25,703 nt of DNA from Candidatus Saccharibacteria bacterium RIFCSPHIGHO2_02_FULL_47_12 (GCA_001790455.1 MGCP01000006.1:5396-31098); one strand, 5' to 3'. Counted from the first letter of the stretch, positions 15,629 to 22,862 are shown. Numbers and translations are program-made. The notes: generated from the sequence alone by a model not told the origin.

Positions 15629-17143
15629 ATGGATCCAATTACCATAGTGTTAGCTGTGGTTGGTATTGGTGCTGGTTATAGCGCCAGCACAGTCCTGACC
15701 AAAAAGAAAATAGGCTCAGCAGAAGAGGCTGCCAAAAAAGAACTAAAAAAAGCAAAAGTCGAGGGCGAAAAAATGGTAGCCTCAGCCAAAGAAGAAGCTG
15801 CCAAACTGGCAGATGACGCCCGCAAAGAAGACCAGGCTCGCCGCAAAGAATACAAAGACTTAGAACAGCGCATAGTCACCCGCGAGGAATCGCTAGACAG
15901 GAAGCTAGACGACCTAGACAAACGTTCAGAACATTTGCGAAAAAGTGAAGACGAAGTAGAGGGCCTAAAAAACGAAATCCGCGACATCAGAGGAAAACAA
16001 CAAGACAAGCTAGAAAAAATAGCCAAGCTTACTAAGGGTGAAGCAGCTGACAAGCTCATGAAAATGACCGAGCGCGACATCAAAGAAGACCTAAAGGGCT
16101 TGGTGTCTAAACTCCAAAACGAGGCCAAAGAAAACGCAGAAGAGCAAGCCGCCGCTGTGCTGGTGGGTGCTATGGAGCGAATGGCTAGCGAGGTTACGGC
16201 CGAACGCACCGTTACAGCCGTGAAGCTAGAAGATGAAGAAATGAAGGGTCGCATAATTGGCAAAGAAGGGCGCAATATTCAGGCTTTGCAACGTGCCACC
16301 GGCGTGGATATTTTGGTAGACGACACACCGGGCATGATAATTTTAAGCTCTTTTGACCCGGTTCGCCGTGAGATTGCGCGCATAGCCCTGGAAATGCTGC
16401 TAAAGGACGGCCGCGTACACCCCGGCCGCATAGAAGAAGTTGTAGAAAAAGCCCAAAAGGAAGTACAAAAGGAAGTTATGCGCGCTGGCGAAGACGCTGC
16501 CCGCGAGGTAGGAGTAATTGGCATACCAAAAGAAGTTTTGCAGTACCTGGGCGAGCTAAAGTTTCGTACCAGCTACGGCCAAAACGTGCTAAAGCACAGC
16601 ACCGAAATGGCGCACATTGCGGGAATAATTGCTGAAGAGCTGGGCGCAAATGTAAAGACCGCCAAATACGCTGCGCTGGTGCACGACCTGGGCAAGGCCC
16701 TGACACATAAAATAGAGGGCAAACATCACCATATTAGTGGCGAAATTTTGCGCAAATATGGCGTACCAGAAGATGTAGCCCACGCTGCAGAGGCACATCA
16801 CGACGACATGGAGGCTACCACCACAGAGGCGCTGATAGTGCGCGTGGTAGACGCCATTAGCGCGTCTCGGCCGGGTGCACGCAACATATCTGCTGAGAAC
16901 TTTGCAGAGCGCATGAAAGACCTAGAAAATGTAGCCAATAGCTTTGGCGGCATAGAAAAGTCCTACGCTATAAGCGCCGGCCGCGAGGTGCGCGTGTTTG
17001 TAAAGCCAAAAGACATAGACGACCTGTCTGCCATCAAACTAGCTCGCGATATTGCCAACAAAATTGAATCTACCATGCAATACCCGGGTACTATAAAGGT
17101 CAATGTCATCCGCGAAACCCGCGCCATAGAGTTCGCCAAATAG
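15629..17143 (+). CDS. rny: Ribonuclease Y
   Basis: 504 residues, near the usual 510-520. Order: N-terminal membrane helix (about 3-22), a long charged coiled coil (about 30-190), a KH domain with GRIIGKEGRN (207-216) and VDILVDDTPGMIILSSFDPVRREIA, then the HD domain with H323, HDLGKA at 352-357, KHHHISGE and AEAHHDD, all metal-site residues present. RNase Y is a membrane-bound endoribonuclease that starts mRNA decay where RNase E is absent. It has a strong AAGGAG ribosome site and sits behind a stable hairpin, which suggests control of its own mRNA. The downstream exonuclease begins 10 nt after its stop. Confidence 0.96.
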   Translation: MDPITIVLAVVGIGAGYSASTVLTKKKIGSAEEAAKKELKKAKVEGEKMVASAKEEAAKLADDARKEDQARRKEYKDLEQRIVTREESLDRKLDDLDKRSEHLRKSEDEVEGLKNEIRDIRGKQQDKLEKIAKLTKGEAADKLMKMTERDIKEDLKGLVSKLQNEAKENAEEQAAAVLVGAMERMASEVTAERTVTAVKLEDEEMKGRIIGKEGRNIQALQRATGVDILVDDTPGMIILSSFDPVRREIARIALEMLLKDGRVHPGRIEEVVEKAQKEVQKEVMRAGEDAAREVGVIGIPKEVLQYLGELKFRTSYGQNVLKHSTEMAHIAGIIAEELGANVKTAKYAALVHDLGKALTHKIEGKHHHISGEILRKYGVPEDVAHAAEAHHDDMEATTTEALIVRVVDAISASRPGARNISAENFAERMKDLENVANSFGGIEKSYAISAGREVRVFVKPKDIDDLSAIKLARDIANKIESTMQYPGTIKVNVIRETRAIEFAK

Positions 17144-17153
17144 TCAGCTTGGC

Positions 17154-17717
17154 ATGAAAACCGCCAAAACACCTCCAGTTACAGATAAGACAAAACTGCT
17201 TTGTTTTGATCTGGAGTCAAATGGGCTGCACGGGCAGGCGTTTGCAGTGGGTGCGGTGGTTATGGACATGCAGGGCAAGGTGCACGACCAGTTTACTGCC
17301 CGCATGAGAATCCACGGGCAGGTAGACGAATGGGTAGAAAAGAATGTATTGCCAGCAATTAGTGATATGCCCATCACACACGCAACCTACAAAGACATGT
17401 GCACGGACTTTTGGAAGTGGTTTGTAGCTGCCCAAAAAAACAGTGACTACACGCTTGTGAGCAACGGCTACCCGGTAGAGTATCGGTTTTTACTGGACTG
17501 CCAAGAGGGCGATATTGACACCCGCTACTGGGAGCATCCGTTTCCGCTAATTGATGTATCTTCTTTATTGCTTGGCGCGGGCCTCATAAGCAACTCGGCT
17601 AAACAAGATTTAGTAGCCAAAGCTACAAAAGACGAGGAATTTAAAAACCACCACCCATTACACGATGCCAAAACCGCGGCTTTGACAGCCATAGAGGCAC
17701 TAAAGACGTCAGCTTAG
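17154..17717 (+). CDS. DnaQ-fold (DEDD-type) 3'-5' exonuclease
   Basis: 187 residues. Exo I motif LLCFDLESNG has D19 and E21. The Exo II region reads LVSNGYPVEYRFL, where the usual Asp is replaced by Glu109. Exo III is HHPLHDAKTAALTAI with H167-x3-D171, so it is of the DEDDh kind. Candidate substrates are DNA 3' ends or RNA (oligoribonuclease-like). Its position directly after rny in an apparent operon favours a role in RNA turnover, but the sequence alone does not decide. There is no polymerase or BRCT fusion. The start ATG at 17154 is 10 nt from the rny stop; the preceding Shine-Dalgarno is weak. Confidence 0.78.
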   Translation: MKTAKTPPVTDKTKLLCFDLESNGLHGQAFAVGAVVMDMQGKVHDQFTARMRIHGQVDEWVEKNVLPAISDMPITHATYKDMCTDFWKWFVAAQKNSDYTLVSNGYPVEYRFLLDCQEGDIDTRYWEHPFPLIDVSSLLLGAGLISNSAKQDLVAKATKDEEFKNHHPLHDAKTAALTAIEALKTSA

Positions 17718-17743
17718 TTCTGGCTTTTACAGGGGTTTTATAG

Positions 17744-17749
17744 TAAAAT
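17744..17749 (+). promoter_or_regulatory. Possible -10 of tRNA-Pro
   Basis: TAAAAT, with a predicted start near 17756 and an 18-nt 5' leader before the tRNA. An overlapping TATAGT (17739-17744) is an alternative. No clear -35. Confidence 0.3.
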
Positions 17750-17773
17750 CACCCTTGTCTTACACATCGACGA

Positions 17774-17850
17774 CGGGGTGTGGCGCAGTTGGCTAGCGCG
17801 CCGCGTTTGGGACGCGGAGGCCGGAGGTTCGAGTCCTCTCACCCCGACCA
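17774..17850 (+). tRNA. tRNA-Pro (TGG)
   Basis: Acceptor CGGGGTG pairs fully with CACCCCG, discriminator A, and CCA is encoded. The D stem GCGC/GCGC is perfect, and the anticodon arm is CCGCG-TTTGGGA-CGCGG with anticodon TGG. The T arm is GGAGG-TTCGAGT-CCTCT. The last 18 nt are copied at 18012-18029. Confidence 0.97.
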
Positions 17851-17888
17851 TGCAAAGAGTCCAGGACGTAGGCCTGGGCTTTTTGCAT
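17850..17888 (+). terminator. Hairpin terminator after tRNA-Pro
   Basis: A 16-bp stem (17850-17865 with 17873-17888, two G-U pairs, 7-nt loop). The core GTCCAGG/CCTGGGC is followed by five T residues (17880-17884), giving an intrinsic terminator; the stem continues beyond the T run. Confidence 0.65.
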
Positions 17889-18029
17889 GGTTTCAGGGGA
17901 CGAAAGGCACGAGAACCGTAGGTTCGGTGGACGAGAAGCGCAGGCCAAGAATGTGCATGCATATTCTTGCCGAGCATCGCAGGTAGGAGTATTCGCTTCA
18001 GCGAATGCGATGTCCTCTCACCCCGACCA
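17851..18029 (+). repeat. Hairpin-rich element bounded by tRNA-Pro 3'-end direct repeats
   Basis: The 18-nt sequence GTCCTCTCACCCCGACCA at 17833-17850 (T-arm and acceptor of tRNA-Pro) recurs exactly at 18012-18029; the repeats are 179 nt apart. Between them lie the terminator hairpin, a small GAACC/GGTTC hairpin (17913-17925), a 24-nt self-complementary segment with one G-U pair (17946-17969), and a two-tier stem: CATCGC/GCGATG (17975-17980, 18007-18012) enclosing ATTCGCT-TC-AGCGAAT (17991-18006). No protein-coding gene fits. The arrangement resembles an attachment-site duplication left at a tRNA 3' end, or a structured RNA ending in CCA. It contains no integrase. Confidence 0.65.
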
Positions 18030-18031
18030 GT

Positions 18032-18037
18032 TATAAT
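18032..18037 (+). promoter_or_regulatory. -10 element of the CTP-transferase-like gene (leaderless)
   Basis: TATAAT begins 3 nt after the duplicated tRNA 3' end and stops 7 nt before the ATG at 18045, implying a leaderless mRNA. Confidence 0.5.
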
Positions 18038-18044
18038 AAGGTTC

Positions 18045-18677
18045 ATGCTTGGTGTTTTTGTTACCAGTCTGGCCGCTTTAGTCGTGTTGCTTGCTACAGA
18101 GCGGGCTGCGAAGACCAACAAAATTTCTACAGAAGTCTCGCGCAAGATCCCGCATGTGGTGGGAAGCCTGGCTATTGCCACGTGGCCGTTTTTTGTCAGC
18201 ATGCACACGGTGCTTACTTTGGGGCTGGTGTTTACGTTTGCGGCTATTGGGGTGAGGGTTTTCAACTTGTTTCCAAATACCCGCTTTGTAGACAGGAAAT
18301 CGTGGGGCGAGCCTTTGTTTGGGTTGGGCGTAGCGGGCGCGGCCGTGATTGGTCCCAGTAAGTGGGTGTTTGCGGCGGCCATGTTGTACTTGGGCGTTGC
18401 TGATTCTGTAGCCGCATTGGTAGGCAAACGTAGGGGCAAAAGGCAGTTTCAGTTTTTTGGCCATATAAAAAGTTTAGAGGGCAGTCTGGCTTTTCTGGTG
18501 GCTGCAATCTGCATAACAGCATTGTTGGTTTTTATGGCTCCTGCGGGCCTAGACAGCCATTGGCAGGTGGTTATTTGGTTGCCGCTGTTGGCTACAGCAG
18601 TAGAGGCTATAGCGCCGTGGGGGATAGATAACCTTGCGTTGCCAATAATTGTTACTGCCGTGTTGGCCAGTTTGTAA
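18045..18677 (+). CDS. Polytopic CTP-dependent lipid kinase / cytidylyltransferase-like protein
   Basis: 210 residues from the ATG at 18045; longer frames upstream run through the repeat and are rejected. Family pattern: E30-V-S-R33-K34-I-P-H37 after the first helix, then ADSVAALVGKRRGKR (119-133) and H-I-K142-S-L-E145-G146-S147. This is the arrangement in the SEC59/DGK1/VTE5 group (dolichol, diacylglycerol or phytol/farnesol kinases that use CTP), related to CdsA. About six membrane segments are visible. The lipid substrate cannot be told; in a reduced genome a polyprenol or scavenged isoprenoid is plausible. Its stop lies 1 nt from the convergent P-type ATPase stop. Confidence 0.8.
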   Translation: MLGVFVTSLAALVVLLATERAAKTNKISTEVSRKIPHVVGSLAIATWPFFVSMHTVLTLGLVFTFAAIGVRVFNLFPNTRFVDRKSWGEPLFGLGVAGAAVIGPSKWVFAAAMLYLGVADSVAALVGKRRGKRQFQFFGHIKSLEGSLAFLVAAICITALLVFMAPAGLDSHWQVVIWLPLLATAVEAIAPWGIDNLALPIIVTAVLASL

Positions 18678-18678
18678 A

Positions 18679-20532
18679 CTAAATATCTGTCTCGCGCTTT
18701 TCGCCAAACGGGCCGTGGGCTCGTAGGGCATTGAATATAACTATAACGTCAACAATCTCTTGCAGACCCGCGCCAAGGGTTGCGCTAAACCGCCCGGTAG
18801 AAAAGACTAGCATAAGCACCACGCTTATAGCTATGCCAATCCAGATGCTTTGTTTGGCAATGCCAATGGTCTTTTTAGCAATAGCTACAGCTACAGACAC
18901 GCGCTCAATGTCGTCTATCATAATCACGGCGTCTGCTGATTCGGCTGCCGCAGCCGAGCCTCGCGCACCCAGTGCTATGCCCACATCGGCGGCGGCCAGC
19001 ACTGGCGCATCGTTTACGCCGTCGCCGGCAAAAGCTACAGGGCGTTCTTTTTCTTGCTCTACGGCGCGGATCTTGTCTGCTGGCAGGGCACCAGCCACAA
19101 CCTCGTTAATACCAAGCTGGCTGGCTATTTTGTCTGCTACCTTTTGATTGTCCCCGGTTACCATCAGGAAGTTTTTGACGCCCATTTGCCGTAGGCTTTC
19201 CAGGGTAGATTTACTCTTTTCTCTCACGCGATCATCAAAAGAAATCACGCCAGCCACTGCTTGTTCCACAGCTATATAAACAGAAGTTTTTCCTATGGGT
19301 GCCGCCAAGGTTTTGGGAATAGACATGCCTTCTTGCTCTACTAGCTCGCGCCTGCCTACTACTAAACGGTATTTGCCAAAGGAACCTTTCAAACCCATTC
19401 CGGGGATTTCCTCTACGTTTTTCACCTTGGCTAGTTTTAGTTTTTTGCCCAGCGCCGCGCCTACTATAGATTCGGCAACTATGTGGGTAGAATTTTGTTC
19501 TAACGACGCAGCCAAAGCTAGTACCTCGTCGTTTGTAAATGGTTTGGCAGTTTTTATGCCAGCCAACTCCAGACGCCCATAGGTCAAGGTGCCGGTTTTG
19601 TCAAAAGCAAAGGTCTTAATCTCTGCTAGCCTTTCTAGGGCGGTGCCGCTTTTTACTATAATCCCGCGCTTGGCTTGGCGGCTCATGCCAGAAATAAGCG
19701 CTATAGGTGCTGCCAAAATAAGCGGGCAGGGGGTGGCTACTACAATGACCTCCAAAAATCGGATAGATTCACCGCTAACGACCCAGGCGGTTATAGCAAT
19801 GCCAAAAGAAACTATGGTAAAGGGTATGCTGTAGCGGTCTGCCAGTCGGACAAACGGAGCGCGGCTGGCTGCAGCCGAACGCACCAGGCTAACAATTTGT
19901 TCGTACTGGCTGTCTGCAGCAGAGCGCAAGGCGCGGGCCGTGACTACGCCATCTTGGTTGACCGAGCCAGACAGTAGCTGATCGTTTAGTCTCTTTAGTG
20001 CGGGCATGCTCTCGCCAGTTAGGCTTGATTCGTCAAAGCTGGCCTGGCCATCTATAACCACCGCATCAACTGGCACCAGCTCTCCGGCGCGAATAATAAT
20101 TTTGTCGTTTGGTTTTACCTCGCGTGCTGGTATATCTATGGTCTTGCGGCCACGCAGCACGTGAGCGGTACGTGGTGCGCGTTCTAGCAGTGCGGTAAGC
20201 TCGGTCTTGGCCCGGCCTTCGGCATAATCTTCTAGCGCCTCGCCACCAGTCAGCATAAGCACAATTATCATGCCTGCCCAGTACTCGCCCATAATTACCG
20301 AGGTTATAATGGCCGTGGCTGCCAGTATGTCTACCCCGTATTTACCGGATCTTAGGTCGCGCAAGATATCTATAATAATGGGGATAGAGTTGGCAATTGC
20401 AGCCACGCCTAAGACAAAGTGTGACGCGGTGTCCTTTCCTGCTAAGTCCAGGGCAAGGCCAATCACAAAGGTTACAACAACCAGTCCAAACTGGCGGTAA
20501 TTATTAAAGAAGTTCCAGAGTTTATTCATCAT
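18679..20532 (-). CDS. P1B-type (heavy-metal) cation-transporting ATPase with TPC motif
   Basis: 617 residues from the ATG at 20532; a longer frame from 20583 would read through tRNA-His and is rejected. Signatures: TGES (172-175, actuator), ATPCPLILAAPIAL (TPC 267-269 in the transport helix), DKTGTLT (311-317, phosphorylated Asp311), and GDGVNDAP (503-510). The N-domain carries STHI (348-351) where most P1B pumps have SEHP. There is no N-terminal metal-binding HMA domain. Substrate class is unclear: TPC differs from the CPC of Cu and Zn/Cd pumps. Ribosome site AAGGA abuts the CCA of tRNA-His, so it is likely co-transcribed with the three tRNAs. Confidence 0.92.
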   Translation of the reverse strand: MMNKLWNFFNNYRQFGLVVVTFVIGLALDLAGKDTASHFVLGVAAIANSIPIIIDILRDLRSGKYGVDILAATAIITSVIMGEYWAGMIIVLMLTGGEALEDYAEGRAKTELTALLERAPRTAHVLRGRKTIDIPAREVKPNDKIIIRAGELVPVDAVVIDGQASFDESSLTGESMPALKRLNDQLLSGSVNQDGVVTARALRSAADSQYEQIVSLVRSAAASRAPFVRLADRYSIPFTIVSFGIAITAWVVSGESIRFLEVIVVATPCPLILAAPIALISGMSRQAKRGIIVKSGTALERLAEIKTFAFDKTGTLTYGRLELAGIKTAKPFTNDEVLALAASLEQNSTHIVAESIVGAALGKKLKLAKVKNVEEIPGMGLKGSFGKYRLVVGRRELVEQEGMSIPKTLAAPIGKTSVYIAVEQAVAGVISFDDRVREKSKSTLESLRQMGVKNFLMVTGDNQKVADKIASQLGINEVVAGALPADKIRAVEQEKERPVAFAGDGVNDAPVLAAADVGIALGARGSAAAAESADAVIMIDDIERVSVAVAIAKKTIGIAKQSIWIGIAISVVLMLVFSTGRFSATLGAGLQEIVDVIVIFNALRAHGPFGEKRETDI

Positions 20533-20541
20533 GTATATCCT

Positions 20542-20617
20542 TGGGGTGCCCGAAGGGAATTGAACCCTCGTATCCGCTGCCACAGAGCGGCGCTTTAACC
20601 ACTAAGCTACGGGCACC
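20542..20617 (-). tRNA. tRNA-His (GTG)
   Basis: Includes the G(-1) at 20617 opposite discriminator C. Acceptor GTGCCCG/CGGGCAC, anticodon arm CCGCT-CTGTGGC-AGCGG with anticodon GTG, T arm GAGGG/CCCTT, encoded CCA. Confidence 0.96.
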
Positions 20618-20658
20618 ACGACCGCGTGATTATACCACGCCCACCTCTGTTATCCAAC

Positions 20659-20735
20659 TGGTACGCCCGGTAGGACTCGAACCTACGACCTTGAGCTTAG
20701 AAGTCTCCTGCTCTATCCAGCTGAGCTACGGGCGC
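20659..20735 (-). tRNA. tRNA-Arg (TCT)
   Basis: Acceptor GCGCCCG/CGGGCGT (one G-U), D stem GCTC/GAGC, T arm GTAGG/CCTAC, encoded CCA, loop CTTCTAA with anticodon TCT. The anticodon stem GGAGA/GCTCA has mismatches at 27-43 (G-A) and 31-39 (A-G), leaving three pairs. Confidence 0.9.
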
Positions 20736-20736
20736 A

Positions 20737-20811
20737 TGGTGCGGGTGGAGGGAGTCGAACCCTCGTCGCCAGTTTGGAAAACTGGAATAATGGCCGTTAT
20801 ACCACACCCGC
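20737..20811 (-). tRNA. tRNA-Gly (TCC)
   Basis: Acceptor GCGGGTG/CACCCGC, anticodon arm CCAGT-TTTCCAA-ACTGG with anticodon TCC, T arm GAGGG/CCCTC, discriminator A and encoded CCA. It is separated from tRNA-Arg by 1 nt and is first in the cluster. Confidence 0.95.
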
Positions 20812-20826
20812 GTATTAACAGAAGTG

Positions 20827-20835
20827 ATTATAACA
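20827..20835 (-). promoter_or_regulatory. Extended -10 promoter of the tRNA-Gly-Arg-His / ATPase unit
   Basis: Minus strand TGTTATAAT (TGn-TATAAT), ending 15 nt before the first base of tRNA-Gly. No -35 is evident. Confidence 0.55.
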
Positions 20836-20858
20836 AATTATCGGTGTTACGAAGGATT

Positions 20859-22637
20859 TTAGTTCTCAACCCAGACAACATTGTCTACGTAGGCAAGAAT
20901 TCCAGAATTGCCTTGCAAAATGATTTGCAAGCTGGCTGAAGCTACGCTGCCAGAAGTTGGAGTATAGTTAAAACTCGCTGTAGCAGCTCCAACAGATCTA
21001 ACTCCAGTTTTGTACTGACCTGAGATCCAATTGCCACTAGCATCGTATTCGTCCACGTAGAACCCAACCTCGCCACTAGTTAGTTGTCTTATGTCCACAT
21101 AGGTGCTTAAGTTGTAATTTGCGGACGGGTTCAAAGTTGTCTTTGGTGAAAACAGGTGGGTGTTGCCAGAGACAGCGGTCATTTTTACAGAGTTAACCGG
21201 GTTGGCAGGACTGCCGTTGCCGGCACCATCGGCAATAATGTTGGCTGGGCCATCAGTCAACCAGCCGCCGCTAATTCCAGCGTCAAAAGTACCATTAGCT
21301 ACCAGGTTGTTTACTGCGGACGGTGGCGGAGTTGCCACGCCTTCGTTTATCCACTGGAAGTTATCCAAATATGCAACTATACCTGAGTTCGCTGGCACAA
21401 TTACTTGCAGCCGTGCCTTAGCTACGCCGGCAGACGATGGCTTGTACTCATATCCGGCGGTTTGAGGCCAAGCAAAACTAACACTTTGTTTGTATTGGCC
21501 AGAAATCCATGTGCCATTTGAGTCGTATTCATCAATGTAGTAACCTAGCGCATAGCCGGTCTTTACCTTGGTTAAATTCATGTAGCTTTTTAAAACATAG
21601 GTGCTGTTTGGGTCGACAGAGACTTGGGGTGAAAACAGATGAATATTTTTGTTGGTTGAGGTCATAGAAATAGAGTTGGTGGGGCTAGGGTAGCTACCGC
21701 GCCCCGCTGTATTTTTCTTAACATAGTTGGGTGCGTCGGTCGTCCAGCCACTAGCTAGGCCACTGTCAAACGTTGAGTTTGCCAATAGGTTAGTGCCTTT
21801 TACTAGCGCATCTTTGACAGTAACTACCGGAACACTCTTGTTCTTTACGTAGGCAGCAATCTGATCCAGGTCAGAGGTACTGTACTCATAGTCTTCCGGA
21901 TCTGCACTGGCGTTGGGCTGGATATCGTGAAAGGTTAGTACCAACCACTGATTGTTGGCAATTGCCTGGTCGATGTACCCCTTAACTGTGTCTACAGATA
22001 CACCAGCTTGAACTTGTTGGTCGCGGATTATGTAGTCGTTATAAGGGAAGCTGTTATATCCTGTGTCGGCAAAACCGCGGTGTGACTCATAAAGTTTGGC
22101 AATCTGGGCCAAAACAGTTTGGTTGTAATCACCGTACGGGCTGGCAAAGTTGACAGCATTTATACCATGAGCAGCTAGGTCATTCTTACTTTTGGTTAAT
22201 TCTTGCGTTACTTGGCTGGCTGTTAACTTCTTTGTCTGGAAATCTGGATCGCTGCTAGCTAGAAGAGGGTGACTGACGGTGTGTGCACCAATTTCCCAGC
22301 CATAATTATTCTGTAGCTGAACAACCTGGTCCCAGGTCATATATACCTCATCTTCGTCGGCGCCGCAGGTATTTGGTACTGTAGTCATACCAATACAGCC
22401 TGTTGTTACATAATTTACCCCCGCAAAGCCATATTTGGCTAAAGTAGGTGCCGCCTGGGTAAGTGAGCTATTTAGCCCATCGTCAAACGTAAATGTTACT
22501 TTTGCTGCAGGGGTTAAGTCGGTCGCAGCGTAAGCACGCAAAGGGACCCCAAATGCAAAAAAGCTTCCATAGAAAATTGCTAAAGATATGACGCAGGACT
22601 TTACAAGTTTTTGCTTCGCAAAACCAACAAGGTTCAT
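20859..22637 (-). CDS. Secreted NodB-family polysaccharide deacetylase with two C-terminal carbohydrate-binding-like domains
   Basis: 592 residues. Signal peptide 1-37 (hydrophobic core about 12-31, likely cut at RAYA|A). NodB domain about 45-280: TFTFDDG (D52/D53), HTVSH (H119, H123 metal ligands), SPYGDYN (166-172) and TFHDI (H237). Two homologous beta-sandwich repeats follow, about 283-431 and 443-592, each with NLxANxTFD, a GW segment, HLFSP, a YxDEYD(S/A)xGxWISGQYK block and a terminal DN strand, resembling CBM4/9-type galactose-binding folds. It probably removes N-acetyl groups from GlcNAc polymers outside the cell. It is divergent from the microprotein-sortase-glycosyltransferase unit, which would make the polymer. 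Confidence 0.9.
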   Translation of the reverse strand: MNLVGFAKQKLVKSCVISLAIFYGSFFAFGVPLRAYAATDLTPAAKVTFTFDDGLNSSLTQAAPTLAKYGFAGVNYVTTGCIGMTTVPNTCGADEDEVYMTWDQVVQLQNNYGWEIGAHTVSHPLLASSDPDFQTKKLTASQVTQELTKSKNDLAAHGINAVNFASPYGDYNQTVLAQIAKLYESHRGFADTGYNSFPYNDYIIRDQQVQAGVSVDTVKGYIDQAIANNQWLVLTFHDIQPNASADPEDYEYSTSDLDQIAAYVKNKSVPVVTVKDALVKGTNLLANSTFDSGLASGWTTDAPNYVKKNTAGRGSYPSPTNSISMTSTNKNIHLFSPQVSVDPNSTYVLKSYMNLTKVKTGYALGYYIDEYDSNGTWISGQYKQSVSFAWPQTAGYEYKPSSAGVAKARLQVIVPANSGIVAYLDNFQWINEGVATPPPSAVNNLVANGTFDAGISGGWLTDGPANIIADGAGNGSPANPVNSVKMTAVSGNTHLFSPKTTLNPSANYNLSTYVDIRQLTSGEVGFYVDEYDASGNWISGQYKTGVRSVGAATASFNYTPTSGSVASASLQIILQGNSGILAYVDNVVWVEN

Positions 22638-22706
22638 TAGGTTAAATCCATTTCACCACCTATTACAATGGCCAGCCAAAGGCTACCACACCCACGCTTT
22701 AAGTGA

Positions 22707-22735
22707 AGTATACAATAGTTTGCAAGTTTACGCAA
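22707..22735 (-). promoter_or_regulatory. Promoter of the polysaccharide deacetylase gene
   Basis: Minus strand TTGCGT (22735-22730), 17-nt spacer, TATACT (22712-22707). Predicted start near 22700, giving a leader of about 63 nt with only a weak ribosome site. Confidence 0.65.
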
Positions 22736-22776
22736 GAACAAAGGGGCAGCTAAGCATAACCTCTTATAAAATAAGC

Positions 22777-22805
22777 TTTACAAAATGTCATTTAAAGGAT
22801 ACAAT
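22777..22805 (+). promoter_or_regulatory. Promoter of the LPKTG microprotein / sortase / glycosyltransferase unit
   Basis: TTTACA (22777-22782), 17-nt spacer, TACAAT (22800-22805). It is back to back with the deacetylase promoter, with 41 nt between the two -35 boxes. Predicted start about 22812, leader about 69 nt. Confidence 0.7.
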
Positions 22806-22862
22806 TTGTGCTGAATGAACTGCGAGGGGTGGCGAACAGCATTCAAAGCTTATTAATTTTTA

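Noticed and set aside
15676..16275. A 199-residue minus-strand frame inside rny
   Set aside because: Ser-rich shadow of the Lys/Glu-rich coiled coil of RNase Y; no start signal and no family resemblance.
17780..17986. A plus-strand frame of 68 codons through tRNA-Pro and the hairpin element
   Set aside because: It translates the tRNA itself, and the remainder is repeat sequence with no coding character.
17738..18439. A 233-residue minus-strand frame across tRNA-Pro and the next gene
   Set aside because: Its start region is the antisense translation of the tRNA (the familiar VRGLEPPASASQ artefact), and the rest is antisense to the membrane enzyme.
20533..20583. N-terminal extension of the P-type ATPase
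   Set aside because: It would translate tRNA-His; AAGGA and the ATG at 20532 give a normal start.
20541..20939. A 132-residue plus-strand frame over the tRNA cluster
   Set aside because: It is the antisense of three tRNAs (GIEPSYPLPQ, VGLEPTTLSLE, GVEPSSPVWKTG), a common false call.
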